A DNA stretch of 64,000 nt from Shouchella rhizosphaerae (GCF_900142675.1 NZ_FRBS01000001.1:124001-188000), one strand, 5' to 3'; numbered from the stretch's first letter, positions 44,096-53,640 are shown. The notes: generated by a model from the sequence alone, not told the origin. Numbers and translations are program-made.

Positions 44096-44818
44096 TCAAC
44101 GTACCATTTTCGTTACAAAGTGGTAGCGATCACCACGGTAATGGGAATAAACAGCTTCTAATACACGATTGTCTTCAAGTCTTGTTTGCCGGCGAATCGC
44201 CAAAAGTGGGGAGCCGACGGGCACCGTAAGCCAACGGGCATCTTCTTCGTCAGCGAGGACGGCTGCGATGGTCTGTTCTGCATCAGAAATTGAATAGCCG
44301 CATGTCCGTTCAAAGTAGGAGTAAAGCGAATGGTTCAATGTGTCAGCGGTTAAATGTGGGGCGAGCTCGCAAGCAATATAAGTCCGTTCCAAGGCAATAG
44401 GCAACTTGTCTGCTAGGCGCACACGTTTAATGGCATAAATAGGGGTGCCTTCCTCAACCGCAAGCACTTTGGCAATCGGTTCATCCGCTTTAGCGGTTTT
44501 AAAAGAGAGCAACTTTGAACCAGGCTCCATGTTGCGGCTTTTCATATCTTCTGTAAAACTGGTCATTTTAGAGAGTGGTTGTTCAATTTTAGGCCACGAT
44601 ACGAATGTGCCTCGCCCTTTTTCACGGTATAGTTTTTTTTGCTGGACAAGATTGTTAATGCCTTGGCGAACGGTCATGCGGCTAATGCCGTACATGTCGG
44701 CAAATTCTCGCTCAGATGGCAACGCTTCGCCTGGTTTTAAAATCCCATCGGCAATTTGCTTTTTAATAAGCTCCTCAATTTGAAAATAAATCGGAATAGG
44801 AGACTGTTTGTCAATCAT
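44096..44818 (-). CDS. nagR: GntR/HutC repressor NagR (YvoA-like)
   Basis: A 240 aa regulator of the NagR group. The N-terminal winged helix has FADMYGISRMTVRQGINNLVQ; the UTRA domain binds glucosamine or N-acetylglucosamine 6-phosphate. Start ATG 44818 follows CGGAGGAC; the longer frame up to 44959 crosses the nagA start. It is divergent from nagAB, the standard arrangement for autoregulated control of amino-sugar use. Confidence 0.9.
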   Translation of the reverse strand: MIDKQSPIPIYFQIEELIKKQIADGILKPGEALPSEREFADMYGISRMTVRQGINNLVQQKKLYREKGRGTFVSWPKIEQPLSKMTSFTEDMKSRNMEPGSKLLSFKTAKADEPIAKVLAVEEGTPIYAIKRVRLADKLPIALERTYIACELAPHLTADTLNHSLYSYFERTCGYSISDAEQTIAAVLADEEDARWLTVPVGSPLLAIRRQTRLEDNRVLEAVYSHYRGDRYHFVTKMVR

Positions 44819-44848
44819 GCCTTTGTCCTCCGAACATATGATAAAATC

Positions 44849-44876
44849 AGTATACCATAATTTTTTTTCATTGTAA
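44849..44876 (-). promoter_or_regulatory. promoter of nagR
   Basis: On the minus strand TTACAA, a 16-nt spacer and TATACT. A perfect TATACCA/TGGTATA inverted repeat (44851-44857 and 44878-44884) brackets it. Confidence 0.55.
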
Positions 44877-44877
44877 T

Positions 44878-44911
44878 TGGTATAGACAACTAAACGACTA
44901 GAGCGTATACT
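44878..44911 (+). promoter_or_regulatory. nagA promoter with NagR (dre-type) operator
   Basis: TAGACA (44883-44888), 17-nt spacer, TATACT (44906-44911). TGGTATAGACAA at 44878-44889 differs from the NagR/DasR consensus TGGTCTAGACCA at two positions and covers the -35, as expected for repression. Confidence 0.7.
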
Positions 44912-44952
44912 AAAAGAAACAAAGGGAATGATGAAACGAGGAAGGTGATCGC

Positions 44953-46140
44953 ATGGCAAGTATCGTTGTAACAGGGGGACAGTTGATCACAGGGGAACCA
45001 GGGTGTCGTAAATACGAGAAAGGGTTTCTTGCGGTCAATAATGGCAAAATTATCGCGGTTGGTGTTGGCAACGGCGACGATTATAAGAACGAAGATACAG
45101 TACAGATAACGATTCCAGCTGATGCCGTCGTTGTCCCAGGCTTTGTTGACGTGCACATACATGGCGGCTATGGTGCCGATGTAATGGACCGTACAAAGGA
45201 TGCGTTGCAAACAATGGCAGCAAATTTGCCAGCCGAAGGGACGACCGCTTTTCTTGCGACAACCATTACCCAAAAACATGAGGACATTGAAGCTGCGATT
45301 GAAAATGTAGTCGCTTATAGACGGGCGGATAAAGAAGCAGAGATTGTCGGCCTACATATTGAAGGGCCTTTTATTAATGAAACGAAAAAAGGCGCACAGC
45401 CTCTCGAGTACATTGTAGAACCATCCGTACCAATCATGAAAAAATGGATCGATTTAGCAAAAGGCATGATTAAACAAGTAACCTACGCACCGGAAAAACG
45501 AAATGGAAGCGAGTTGGCAGCCTATTTGCGTTCAGAAGGTGCGAATCCGTCAATTGGCCATTCAGATGCTGTCTATACTGAAATGGAGCAAGCTGTCGCA
45601 GCAGGTGCAAACCAAGTTACGCATATGTACAATGGCATGCGTCCTTTGCATCATCGTGAACCAGGTGTAGCTGGTGGGGCGCTCCTCCTTGATGAACTCG
45701 ACATTGAATTGATTGTAGACGGCATTCACATCCATCCAGAAATGGTGAAGCTGGCCTGGAAAGCAAAGGGCACAGACCAATGTCTACTTATTACTGACTC
45801 GATGAGGGCAAAAGGGTTGCCTGACGGTGCTTATGATTTAGGGGGACAGGACGTTTCTGTTAACGGTGGAAGAGCGACGCTTTCTGATGGCACGCTCGCC
45901 GGTTCTGTTTTGCAAATGAACAAGGCGGTAGCAAATATGGTTGCTTATAGTGGCTGCTCATTGGAACAAGCGGTGCAAATGGCTTCCTACAACCCAGCGA
46001 AAAAAATTGGCATTGACGCGAAAAAAGGGTCATTGGTGCCTGGGAAAGATGGCGATTTTACTGTGCTCACGAAAGAGGGCGACGTGTTGTACACCTACTG
46101 TTTAGGGAAAAAAGCATATGGCAAGGAGGATGACGTATGA
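44953..46140 (+). CDS. nagA: N-acetylglucosamine-6-phosphate deacetylase
   Basis: A 395 aa amidohydrolase that converts N-acetylglucosamine 6-phosphate to glucosamine 6-phosphate plus acetate. Metal and catalytic residues are in VDVHIHGGYGADVMD, LHIEGPFIN, IGHSDA and LLITDSMRAKG. ATG follows GAGGAAGGTG. It overlaps nagB by 4 nt. Controlled by NagR, encoded divergently. Confidence 0.95.
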   Translation: MASIVVTGGQLITGEPGCRKYEKGFLAVNNGKIIAVGVGNGDDYKNEDTVQITIPADAVVVPGFVDVHIHGGYGADVMDRTKDALQTMAANLPAEGTTAFLATTITQKHEDIEAAIENVVAYRRADKEAEIVGLHIEGPFINETKKGAQPLEYIVEPSVPIMKKWIDLAKGMIKQVTYAPEKRNGSELAAYLRSEGANPSIGHSDAVYTEMEQAVAAGANQVTHMYNGMRPLHHREPGVAGGALLLDELDIELIVDGIHIHPEMVKLAWKAKGTDQCLLITDSMRAKGLPDGAYDLGGQDVSVNGGRATLSDGTLAGSVLQMNKAVANMVAYSGCSLEQAVQMASYNPAKKIGIDAKKGSLVPGKDGDFTVLTKEGDVLYTYCLGKKAYGKEDDV

Positions 46141-46880
46141 ATATTATTCACGTAAAAAATTATGAAGAAATGAGCCAAAAAGCAGCAGCACTCTTGTTTG
46201 AGCGAATTCAGCAGTCTCCGAAAATAACGCTCGGACTTGCGACAGGGGGCACACCGGAAAATACGTATACCGCTTTGATTGCAAAAGCAAAGGAAAACGG
46301 CCAATCATTTTCACATGTGCAAACGTTCAATTTAGATGAATATGTCGGCTTGCCTGCTGAGGACAAAAATAGTTACCGCCACTATATGGAGCAACGGTTG
46401 TTTGATCATATCGATATTCCAAAAGAAAAAACGCATTTGCCAAATGGAATGGCTCCGTCCCTCGAAGAAGAATGCCGTGCTTATGAAAACATGATTGCCG
46501 ACGCGGGCGGAATTGACATTCAACTTCTCGGTATTGGCAGCAATGGCCATATCGGTTTTAATGAGCCAGGGACGCCATTTTCGAGCAAAACCCATGTTGT
46601 CGAGCTGGCCGAAGAAACACGCAAAGCCAATGCTAGGTATTTCCCAACTTTAGAAGATGTGCCGAAACAAGCGATTACAATGGGGATTCAAACGATTATG
46701 GAAGCGAAAGAAATTTTGTTGCTTATTTCCGGGAAAGCAAAAGCAGAAGCGTTCGCCAAATTATGCTCAGATGAAGTAACTGAGGCGTTCCCGGCTTCTA
46801 TATTAAACAAGCATCCAAATGTCACAGTCATTGCCGACGAAGAAGCGGCAAGCGTTTATACGCAAAAAGCACACTTGTAG
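46137..46880 (+). CDS. nagB: glucosamine-6-phosphate deaminase
   Basis: A 247 aa enzyme that isomerises and deaminates glucosamine 6-phosphate to fructose 6-phosphate. Conserved: LATGGTPENTY, FNLDEYVGL and GIGSNGHIGFNEPG. Length matches the short Gram-positive NagB type, which lacks the allosteric C-terminus of E. coli NagB. Confidence 0.95.
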   Translation: MNIIHVKNYEEMSQKAAALLFERIQQSPKITLGLATGGTPENTYTALIAKAKENGQSFSHVQTFNLDEYVGLPAEDKNSYRHYMEQRLFDHIDIPKEKTHLPNGMAPSLEEECRAYENMIADAGGIDIQLLGIGSNGHIGFNEPGTPFSSKTHVVELAEETRKANARYFPTLEDVPKQAITMGIQTIMEAKEILLLISGKAKAEAFAKLCSDEVTEAFPASILNKHPNVTVIADEEAASVYTQKAHL

Positions 46881-46897
46881 AATAACTTTGGTTAAGA

Positions 46898-46935
46898 AAA
46901 GAGAACCGGCGCAACATTGATACGGTTCTCTTTTT
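46898..46935 (+). terminator. terminator of nagAB
   Basis: AGAGAACCG and CGGTTCTCT flank a 14-nt loop; A-run before and TTTTT after. Confidence 0.8.
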
Positions 46936-47045
46936 GTATGATTTAGTAAGAAAATCGGCTGATCCTGCCGCTAATAGTTCCTCTTTTTCGGCATTTTTAG
47001 TACACTACCATTATCAGCAAAAAAATGAAACAGGTGGTGGTGGAG

Positions 47046-47789
47046 ATGGAAAGCAATGATGTGCTAAAGCTTATGACCAGTCATCGGTCGATTCGCGCTT
47101 TTACAAATAAGCGCGTCACAAAGGAGCAAATTGAAACGATTGTCAGCTCGGCGCAGTGGGCGTCGACGTCCCATCATGTGCAAGCGTACTCCGTTATAGC
47201 TGTGGAGGATGCTGCTCGTAAAGAAACACTCGCCGATTTAACAGGCGGCCAACGTTGGGTAAAGGAGTGTAGTGTGTTTTTTGTTATTTGCGCAGATTTT
47301 TCACGGCATGCAAGTGCCAGCAAACAGCATCACGTTTCATTTGACGTCGGTGGGGCGGAGCAACTTCTCGTTGGCGCTGTGGATGCCGCTTTATTTGCCC
47401 AAAATGTTATGCTTGCCGCTGAATCGCTTGGCCTTGGCGGTGTCATGATTGGCGGAATCCGCAATCAACCAAAGGAAGTAAGCGACTTGCTTCATTTGCC
47501 TACATATGTATTCCCAGTAATGGGGATGGCGATAGGCGAGCCTGACAGTGAACCTGGGCAAAAGCCGCGCCTGCCTTTAAAAGCTGTGCTCCACCAAGAA
47601 ACATATCAAAGCGATCAGGAAGATGCCCTTTCTGCCTATGATGAAACAATGAGCGCTTATTATGCTAAGCGCACGAATGGCAAACGAACCAATGGCTGGA
47701 CTGCATCGATGGCGGCTTACACAAAAGAACGGAAGCGGCCTCATTTGGATGCTTTCTTGAAAGAAAAGGGCTTTTTGCAACAGGAATAA
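47046..47789 (+). CDS. nitroreductase family NAD(P)H:flavin oxidoreductase, NfrA-like
   Basis: A 247 aa FMN enzyme. HRSIRAFTNKRV at the N-terminus and ASTSHHVQAYSVI, then GVMIGGIRNQPKEV form the flavin pocket pattern of NfrA-type enzymes; the C-terminal MAAYTKERKRPHLDAFLKEKGF is also typical. NAD(P)H-dependent reduction of quinones, nitro compounds or disulfides is expected. Start ATG 47046 with AGGTGG upstream. It begins a run of closely spaced genes with an aminotransferase, an FAH protein and a GDPD. Confidence 0.87.
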   Translation: MESNDVLKLMTSHRSIRAFTNKRVTKEQIETIVSSAQWASTSHHVQAYSVIAVEDAARKETLADLTGGQRWVKECSVFFVICADFSRHASASKQHHVSFDVGGAEQLLVGAVDAALFAQNVMLAAESLGLGGVMIGGIRNQPKEVSDLLHLPTYVFPVMGMAIGEPDSEPGQKPRLPLKAVLHQETYQSDQEDALSAYDETMSAYYAKRTNGKRTNGWTASMAAYTKERKRPHLDAFLKEKGFLQQE

Positions 47790-47813
47790 CAGACAGTGAG
47801 TGGGGGGATGGCG

Positions 47814-48980
47814 ATGGACATACAGCAAGCAAAAATGATGGAACAGCTGCCAAGTCAATTTTTTGCGAAATTAGTAAACAAAGCACAACGATTGGCTCAA
47901 GAACATAATGATCTCATAAATTTAGGCCAAGGCAACCACGATCAGCCGACTCCTGCCTTTATTGTTGAGGCGCTGCGTGAGGCAAGCAGCGAGCCGCAGT
48001 TTCATCGATACGGCCCTTTTCGTGGGTATCCGTTTTTAAAGGAAGCAATCGCTGCTTATTACAAACAGCAGTATGGCGTGGAGTTGGACCCTGAAACCGA
48101 GGTCGCCATTGTGCCAGGAACAAAAACGGCCATTGTTGAGTTATGCCAATGTTTATTAAATAAGGGGGACATGGCGCTCGTACCTGATCCAGGCTATCCA
48201 GACTATTTGTCAGGCATCGCGATAACGGGAGCAATAGCGAAACCAATGCCGTTGTTAAGGAACAACCGATTTCTGCCAGATTATCATGAGCTAGGCTCTG
48301 ATGTGTTGGATAAAGCAAAAATGATGTTTCTAAATTATCCTAACAACCCAACTGGCGCGACAGCCGACGCGCGCTTTTTTGCCGATACGGTCGCTGTTGC
48401 CCGTTCGCACTGTATTCCGGTCATTCATGACTTTGCTTACGGTGCAATCGGGTTTAATGGCACGCCATGCAGCTTTTTGCAGCAAGAGGGGGCAAAGGAT
48501 GTAGGCGTAGAGCTTTTTACTATGTCGAAATTGTACAATATGGCAGGCTGGCGTGTCGGTTTCGTGCTTGGCAATAAGGAAATCGTTGCGATGCTAGAAG
48601 AGTTGCAAGATCATTACCATTGTAGTCTCTTCGGCGGCCTTCAAGCAGCTTCTGCTTGCGCGTTGCAATCCGATCAATCCAGTGTACACGAGCTGGTTGG
48701 TCTGTACAAAGAACGGAGCGAAGCCCTTTGGGAGGCAGCCCAGGAAATTGGCTGGCAAGTTGAACAACCATCAGGTTCGTTTTTTGCCTGGCTCCCTGTA
48801 CCAAAAGGCTATACGTCCGAGGAATTTAGTGAACTGCTTCTTGACAAAGCCCATCTCGTCGTCGCTCCAGGAAACGGGTTTGGCCAGTATGGAGAAGGAT
48901 ATGTGCGTATCGGGCTCCTCGCTGACAAAACGACATTGCGTGAGGCGATCGCACGAGTGGGCAACTTAAATCTGTTTTAA
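47814..48980 (+). CDS. PLP-dependent aminotransferase, class I (MtnE-like)
   Basis: A 388 aa fold-type I aminotransferase. LINLGQGNHDQPTP, NYPNNPTGA and the Schiff-base lysine in TMSKLYNMAGWRVGF are visible. It is similar to the pyridoxal aminotransferase MtnE (YkrV) of the methionine salvage pathway, but no other salvage genes are present here, so another amino acid is possible. Start ATG 47814 with GGGGGG 6 nt upstream; GTG 47796 is an alternative. Confidence 0.85.
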   Translation: MDIQQAKMMEQLPSQFFAKLVNKAQRLAQEHNDLINLGQGNHDQPTPAFIVEALREASSEPQFHRYGPFRGYPFLKEAIAAYYKQQYGVELDPETEVAIVPGTKTAIVELCQCLLNKGDMALVPDPGYPDYLSGIAITGAIAKPMPLLRNNRFLPDYHELGSDVLDKAKMMFLNYPNNPTGATADARFFADTVAVARSHCIPVIHDFAYGAIGFNGTPCSFLQQEGAKDVGVELFTMSKLYNMAGWRVGFVLGNKEIVAMLEELQDHYHCSLFGGLQAASACALQSDQSSVHELVGLYKERSEALWEAAQEIGWQVEQPSGSFFAWLPVPKGYTSEEFSELLLDKAHLVVAPGNGFGQYGEGYVRIGLLADKTTLREAIARVGNLNLF

Positions 48981-49029
48981 TAAGACAATGAAACCGTGTC
49001 GTCCGTGTAATGACACAGAGGGGGATGGA

Positions 49030-49665
49030 ATGGAGGAAATTGCGAGCATTTATTGCATTGGCCGTAACTATGCCAACCATGCAAAAGAATTAGGAAACGA
49101 AGTGCCGACAGAACCGTTGTTATTTGGCAAACCTAAAAGCGCAGCTGTGTTGGCTGACGGAAGGACGCTTCTTTATCCAAGTGACAAAGGGGCCATCCAT
49201 TATGAAGCCGAGATTGTATTGAAAATTGCCAAAGACATGGAGGATGGAGATACACTTGATGATGTCGTCACGGAGATGGCCATAGGTGTTGATTTAACGT
49301 TGCGAGATTTGCAAAGCAAGCTAAAGCAAAAAGGGCATCCTTGGCTCCGCGCCAAAGGGTTTCGCAACTCTGCCATCCTAACGCCATTTTTCCCGTTTCC
49401 AGGTGAACAAGAAAGCAAAAGCCTCAACTTTTCTCTCGAACGAAATGGCGAGGTCGTCCAGCTAGGCAATACGGAGAATATGTTGTTTTCGTTTAATGAA
49501 ATTGTCCAAGAATGCCATCTTGCTTTTGGTTTAAAAAAGGGCGATTTGCTTTTTACAGGCACGCCAGAAGGTGTCGGGGCAATCGCTGATGGTGATCAAT
49601 TTAACCTTGCATGTCAAGGAGAAACAAAGGGGACTTTTTTTGTAAGAATGGAAAGTAAAGAATAA
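49030..49665 (+). CDS. fumarylacetoacetate hydrolase family protein
   Basis: A 211 aa FAH-fold protein: IYCIGRNYANHAKELG, FGKPKSAA, HYEAEIVLKIA with the metal-binding Glu pair, and LLFTGTPEGVG. Members hydrolyse acylpyruvates or decarboxylate oxaloacetate. Start ATG 49030 with GAGGGGG; it follows the aminotransferase by 49 nt. It could process a 2-oxo acid from that enzyme (inference). Confidence 0.87.
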   Translation: MEEIASIYCIGRNYANHAKELGNEVPTEPLLFGKPKSAAVLADGRTLLYPSDKGAIHYEAEIVLKIAKDMEDGDTLDDVVTEMAIGVDLTLRDLQSKLKQKGHPWLRAKGFRNSAILTPFFPFPGEQESKSLNFSLERNGEVVQLGNTENMLFSFNEIVQECHLAFGLKKGDLLFTGTPEGVGAIADGDQFNLACQGETKGTFFVRMESKE

Positions 49666-49726
49666 ACACCTCCCTTTGTTTTTAAAACAAACCTTTGAAG
49701 AACGTAAACGGAAAGGAGGTGCATGG

Positions 49727-50458
49727 ATGAAAACGTTGATTTATGCCCACCGTGGTGCGTCTGGATCTTATCCGGAAAACACGCTGAAGGCTTTTGAGCA
49801 AGCGGCAAAAGCAGGGGCAGACGGCATCGAATTCGATGTTCAATTAACGAAAGATGATGTGCCGGTTGTGATTCACGACCGCACGGTCAACCGAACAACC
49901 AATGGGCAAGGCCCTGTTTGCCAATATATGGCCAATGAGTTGAAACAATTGAATGCAGCTGCCAAGCAAACGTACCAAAAACAAGAAAGCATCCCTTTCC
50001 TGTCTGAACTGCTCGACTGGGCAGCGAGTTATCCGTCGCTCCATTTAAACCTAGAAATAAAAGGATATGGCCAGCCGCATGAGCGCGTCATTGATGCGAT
50101 TTTGCCGCTCATTCACGATAACCGGTTTAAAGAGCGTCTTGTTGTTTCTTCATTTGACCATATGTTGCTAGCAAAGTTGCAAGCCCATTTACCTTTCATT
50201 GAAACGGCCGCACTTGTAAAAGGGCCTTTATTTAAAGCAACCAGCTATCTGAAGCAGTTAGGGGCAAAAGGCTACCATTTAGACAGTATGTACGTATCAA
50301 AAGAATTGATCGAAGAAATGAAACAGGCAAATATTGCGGTTCGGGCTTTTACTGTCAATGACACCACAACTTTGAAAAAGTTATTTTCTTGGGGCTGTCC
50401 AGCCGTCTTTACAGATTTTCCGACACGAGCGCTCCATCTTCGTGAAGAGTTTATGTAA
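49727..50458 (+). CDS. glycerophosphodiester phosphodiesterase
   Basis: A 243 aa cytoplasmic GDPD of the UgpQ type. The active-site stretch is AHRGASGSYPENT and EFDVQLTKDDVPVVIHD, with HRG and Glu/Asp metal ligands. It releases glycerol 3-phosphate from glycerophosphodiesters. ATG has an ideal AAAGGAGG. The likely product could feed the divergent GlpD encoded at 54.4 kb. Confidence 0.9.
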   Translation: MKTLIYAHRGASGSYPENTLKAFEQAAKAGADGIEFDVQLTKDDVPVVIHDRTVNRTTNGQGPVCQYMANELKQLNAAAKQTYQKQESIPFLSELLDWAASYPSLHLNLEIKGYGQPHERVIDAILPLIHDNRFKERLVVSSFDHMLLAKLQAHLPFIETAALVKGPLFKATSYLKQLGAKGYHLDSMYVSKELIEEMKQANIAVRAFTVNDTTTLKKLFSWGCPAVFTDFPTRALHLREEFM

Positions 50459-50562
50459 GAGGGCAACAAACAAACGGGCAGTTGCTTAAAACTGATTCGT
50501 GCTTCTTTACGAAAAGAATGCTTTTTCAATTACCCTATTGCTCATTCAATAGCTATGCATTT

Positions 50563-50814
50563 TTATCTATTTTTTTTAATATGCCCCGTTTCCGGCTTGT
50601 GAATGGCTCCTGGTGATAGTTTATCGCTTTTTACCAACTGGAAATGGGGATCACACCATGTGAACGCTCCGACTACTAAATCCCCCAACCCGTTAGCCGG
50701 CAACCAATTTGTATGCAAATGTGTGGCCAGACCTTTGCCAAAGCCTTGGCTCCATTCGTTCCAGTTAAGTGTAATTACAGCAATAATTAAAGTTAAGACT
50801 GATGATTCGATAGT
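50563..50814 (-). pseudogene. orphan coding remnant without start codon
   Basis: An 83-codon open frame on the minus strand reads like protein: a hydrophobic start (SVLTLIIAVITL), then NWNEWSQGFGKGLATHLHT, VVGAFTWCDPHFQLV and a polar end. No ATG or GTG lies in it and no ribosome site is near, so it is most likely a decayed gene or a chance frame. It is not recognised. The remainder of the 50459-50893 gap shows no other feature. Confidence 0.3.
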
Positions 50815-50893
50815 CTATTTTTAATAGGGATATTGTTTATGTAGCACCTCTATATATTCCGTTTATTGGTTATACTTACAATTTATAATTATT

Positions 50894-51433
50894 TTATGCC
50901 AAAAGATAGCGAATCAATCCCAATATGGCGAAACAAAATAGAACGGTGCCAGATCCAATGCCAGTGATTGCACTGCTGGCAACTCCCCATCTTTTGGACA
51001 GCCGTGGTGATATAACGGCAATAATTATCATAAGCACCGCTAAAATATACAAACCAGAATCGTCAAAGACGTTTACTAGCCAGAAAAAATGAACACCTAC
51101 TAGAAAAGCAATCCACGGAGCAACGTAATCCTTTTTTTTCTTTCGAGTCAATAAGAAAGCTCCAAGACCTCCGATGATTAATTGGGCATAGAAAACAATG
51201 ATATAAGTAGTTAAAGCATTCATTTCTGACAAAGCAGTAGCTTCCTCCCAGTTCGTCACACTCAAGTACACGCCAATCAAGCATACTAGCAACGCAATTC
51301 CAGAAGCAATTCCCATATACTTACGCCAGTTTTTTCTGGGATTCTCCTGTGCCCACCCGAACCAAATAAAACTAAACATGCCGAAAATTGCTGTGTACAT
51401 CACATAATCTCTTATATACTCCAGCTCCATCAT
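50894..51433 (-). CDS. hypothetical membrane protein
   Basis: A 179 aa protein with six hydrophobic segments and a basic loop LTRKKKKDY. It has no recognised domain. The ribosome site GGGGAGAGG is good and codon use looks regular, so it is probably expressed. It sits isolated in a gene-poor stretch. Confidence 0.7.
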   Translation of the reverse strand: MMELEYIRDYVMYTAIFGMFSFIWFGWAQENPRKNWRKYMGIASGIALLVCLIGVYLSVTNWEEATALSEMNALTTYIIVFYAQLIIGGLGAFLLTRKKKKDYVAPWIAFLVGVHFFWLVNVFDDSGLYILAVLMIIIAVISPRLSKRWGVASSAITGIGSGTVLFCFAILGLIRYLLA

Positions 51434-51639
51434 CCATCCTCTCCCCGTTCAAAAATTTTCCTGATTGATGAGTATGACTTCTCTTCATCTACCCTGCTTG
51501 TTAGCTAAAGAAGGAACATTGTCTATTTTGTGATTTAGGCAAACTAAGTGTAACATAGTGTTTCGTATGTTGTATTAGATCTCCTGTACTAATCTAGTCA
51601 ATCCTTACTTCATTTCTCTGATTTTGGATACTGTTAAAC

Positions 51640-51888
51640 TTAAAACCACGTTAGATAAATCTTCCAACATTGGGTTTACAATCACATTAATCGTTGTATC
51701 CATCTTTGTAAGCCTTCTGTGGCAATGAAGGGGCATTTGTCCAATTTAATAATGGCGAAGCACTGAAAGAGGAATTAAAAAAGTATAACGAGAGAAATAC
51801 CAAAAATGACTTAGCATTCATCATTTCAATTGGTCGTTGGAAACGAAATGCTAAACCTTTCAAAAAGGTGAATTTGTTGCTATCGTGA
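51640..51888 (+). pseudogene. possible degraded membrane-protein fragment
   Basis: Two adjacent frames look coding. The first reads KLKTTLDKSSNIGFTITLIV, a polar stretch followed by one hydrophobic helix, to a stop at about 51729. The second (51712-51888) reads GAFVQFNNGEALKEELKKYN and more before TGA. They could be one gene broken by a frameshift. No ribosome site or start was found, and no family is recognised. The rest of 51434-52043 shows nothing else. Confidence 0.3.
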
Positions 51889-52043
51889 TCTTGGAAAAAC
51901 CAATTTATTCATTTACCGAAGCACTCGCTATTACCGTGTAATTGCCTTGTTTACTTGAACGGGGAAAAACACTATTCAAACAGCTGAAAAAGAGGTAAAC
52001 TACGGAATGATTGACATGTTCAAATGAGAAAGGTGTGAACAGC

Positions 52044-53582
52044 ATGAAAGAAATTGATGTGTCTAGGTTTGAAAAAAAAATCATTCTTCGCCATATCGAA
52101 GAAAAGGATTTTAACGATATTATAAATTTGTCAAAACTATGCTTTCCAAATATGGAGCCGTGGCGCCGTGAAGAATTAAAGAGCCATATTTCCATATTTC
52201 CAGAGGGCCAATTTTGCGTCGAATACGATGGGCAAATCATTGGCTCATGTTCTAGTTTGATTATCAATTTTGATGAATACGACGACCAGCACACTTGGGA
52301 TGAAATTACCGACCAAGGCTATATTACCAACCATGATCCTGATGGCTACAATTTATACGGCATTGAAGTCATGGTGCACCCTGATTTTCGCCGCATGAAA
52401 ATTGGCCGCCGTTTATATGAAGCGCGGAAAGATTTGTGCCGGGAAAAAAATTTAAAAAGCATTATTATTGGTGGGCGCATCCCAAACTACTACAAGTATG
52501 CGGACAAAATTTCCCCACGGGAATATGTAGACCAAGTAACCATGCATAATATTTATGACCCGGTTTTGACGTTCCAAGTGATTAATGGCTTTTCCCTTAA
52601 ACGAGTTAATGCCAATTACTTGACTGACGACAAAGCGAGTATGAAGTATGCGACATTGATGGAATGGAATAACATTGACTACCAGCCATCTACGCCGAAA
52701 AGGCGTTTCAAAACGTCTTTCCCTGTGCGGATTACGACGATCCAATACGAGATGAAAAAAATTGCTTCATTTGATGATTTTGCTGTCCAATGTGAGTACT
52801 ATGCAGATGTAGCAGCTAGTTACCAATCCGATTTCGCTGTTTTTCCTGAAATTTTTACGCTTCAGCTATTATCTTTTCTTCCCGAGAAAAGTCCAAGCCA
52901 GGCGATTCGTCGTTTAACGGAATTTACAGAGGAATATATTGCGCTGTTTACGACGCTTGCTGTTCGCTACAACGTTAATATAATAGGTGGGTCCCATTAT
53001 GTAGAAGAAGAAGGGAAGATTTATAATATCAGCTATTTATTCCGCCGTGATGGAACGATTGAAAAACAATATAAACTCCATATTACCCCAAACGAACGAC
53101 TTTTTTGGGGGATTAGCGGCGGCGATGAAGTAAAAGTATTTGACACAGACTGCGGCAAAATTGCCATTCAAATTTGTTATGACATTGAGTTTCCAGAATT
53201 GGCCCGTATTGCAACCGACAAAGGGGCGAACATCATCTTTTCGCCATTTTGTACAGATGACCGCCAAGGCTATTTGCGTGTCCGCTACTGTTCCCAGGCA
53301 CGAGCGATTGAAAACCAAATTTACACCGTCATTTCTGGCACAGTCGGCAATCTTTCTGATGTGGCCAATATGGATATTCAGTATGCCCAGTCTGGCATTT
53401 TCACGCCGTCTGATTTCACGTTCCCACGGGACGGCATCGTAGGGGAGTGCAGCCCTAATATTGAAACAGTCGTAGTAGGAGACGTGGATTTGGAAATTTT
53501 GCGGCGCCACCGCCGTTCTGGCAGCGTCAATCAATTACGTGACCGCCGTGATGACATTTATCATGTTGTTTATAAACAATAA
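52044..53582 (+). CDS. GNAT acetyltransferase-nitrilase fusion (YhcX-like)
   Basis: A 512 aa two-domain enzyme. Residues about 10-200 are a GNAT domain with VMVHPDFRRMKIGRRLYEA; residues about 225-505 a carbon-nitrogen hydrolase with Glu in FPEIF, Lys in YKLHITP and Cys in QICYDIEFP. This is the layout and length of B. subtilis YhcX, whose role is still open. Start ATG 52044 with AAAGGTG; the longer frame from 52011 is not needed. Confidence 0.9.
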   Translation: MKEIDVSRFEKKIILRHIEEKDFNDIINLSKLCFPNMEPWRREELKSHISIFPEGQFCVEYDGQIIGSCSSLIINFDEYDDQHTWDEITDQGYITNHDPDGYNLYGIEVMVHPDFRRMKIGRRLYEARKDLCREKNLKSIIIGGRIPNYYKYADKISPREYVDQVTMHNIYDPVLTFQVINGFSLKRVNANYLTDDKASMKYATLMEWNNIDYQPSTPKRRFKTSFPVRITTIQYEMKKIASFDDFAVQCEYYADVAASYQSDFAVFPEIFTLQLLSFLPEKSPSQAIRRLTEFTEEYIALFTTLAVRYNVNIIGGSHYVEEEGKIYNISYLFRRDGTIEKQYKLHITPNERLFWGISGGDEVKVFDTDCGKIAIQICYDIEFPELARIATDKGANIIFSPFCTDDRQGYLRVRYCSQARAIENQIYTVISGTVGNLSDVANMDIQYAQSGIFTPSDFTFPRDGIVGECSPNIETVVVGDVDLEILRRHRRSGSVNQLRDRRDDIYHVVYKQ

Positions 53583-53640
53583 GTGAAAGCAGACTGAGCA
53601 GACAGATCGAATGTGTCTTAAATAGAAAGGAAGAATCACC

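Noticed and set aside
50603-50824. 73-codon plus-strand frame after the GDPD gene
   Set aside because: The complementary strand reads more like protein; the plus-strand frame has no ribosome site.
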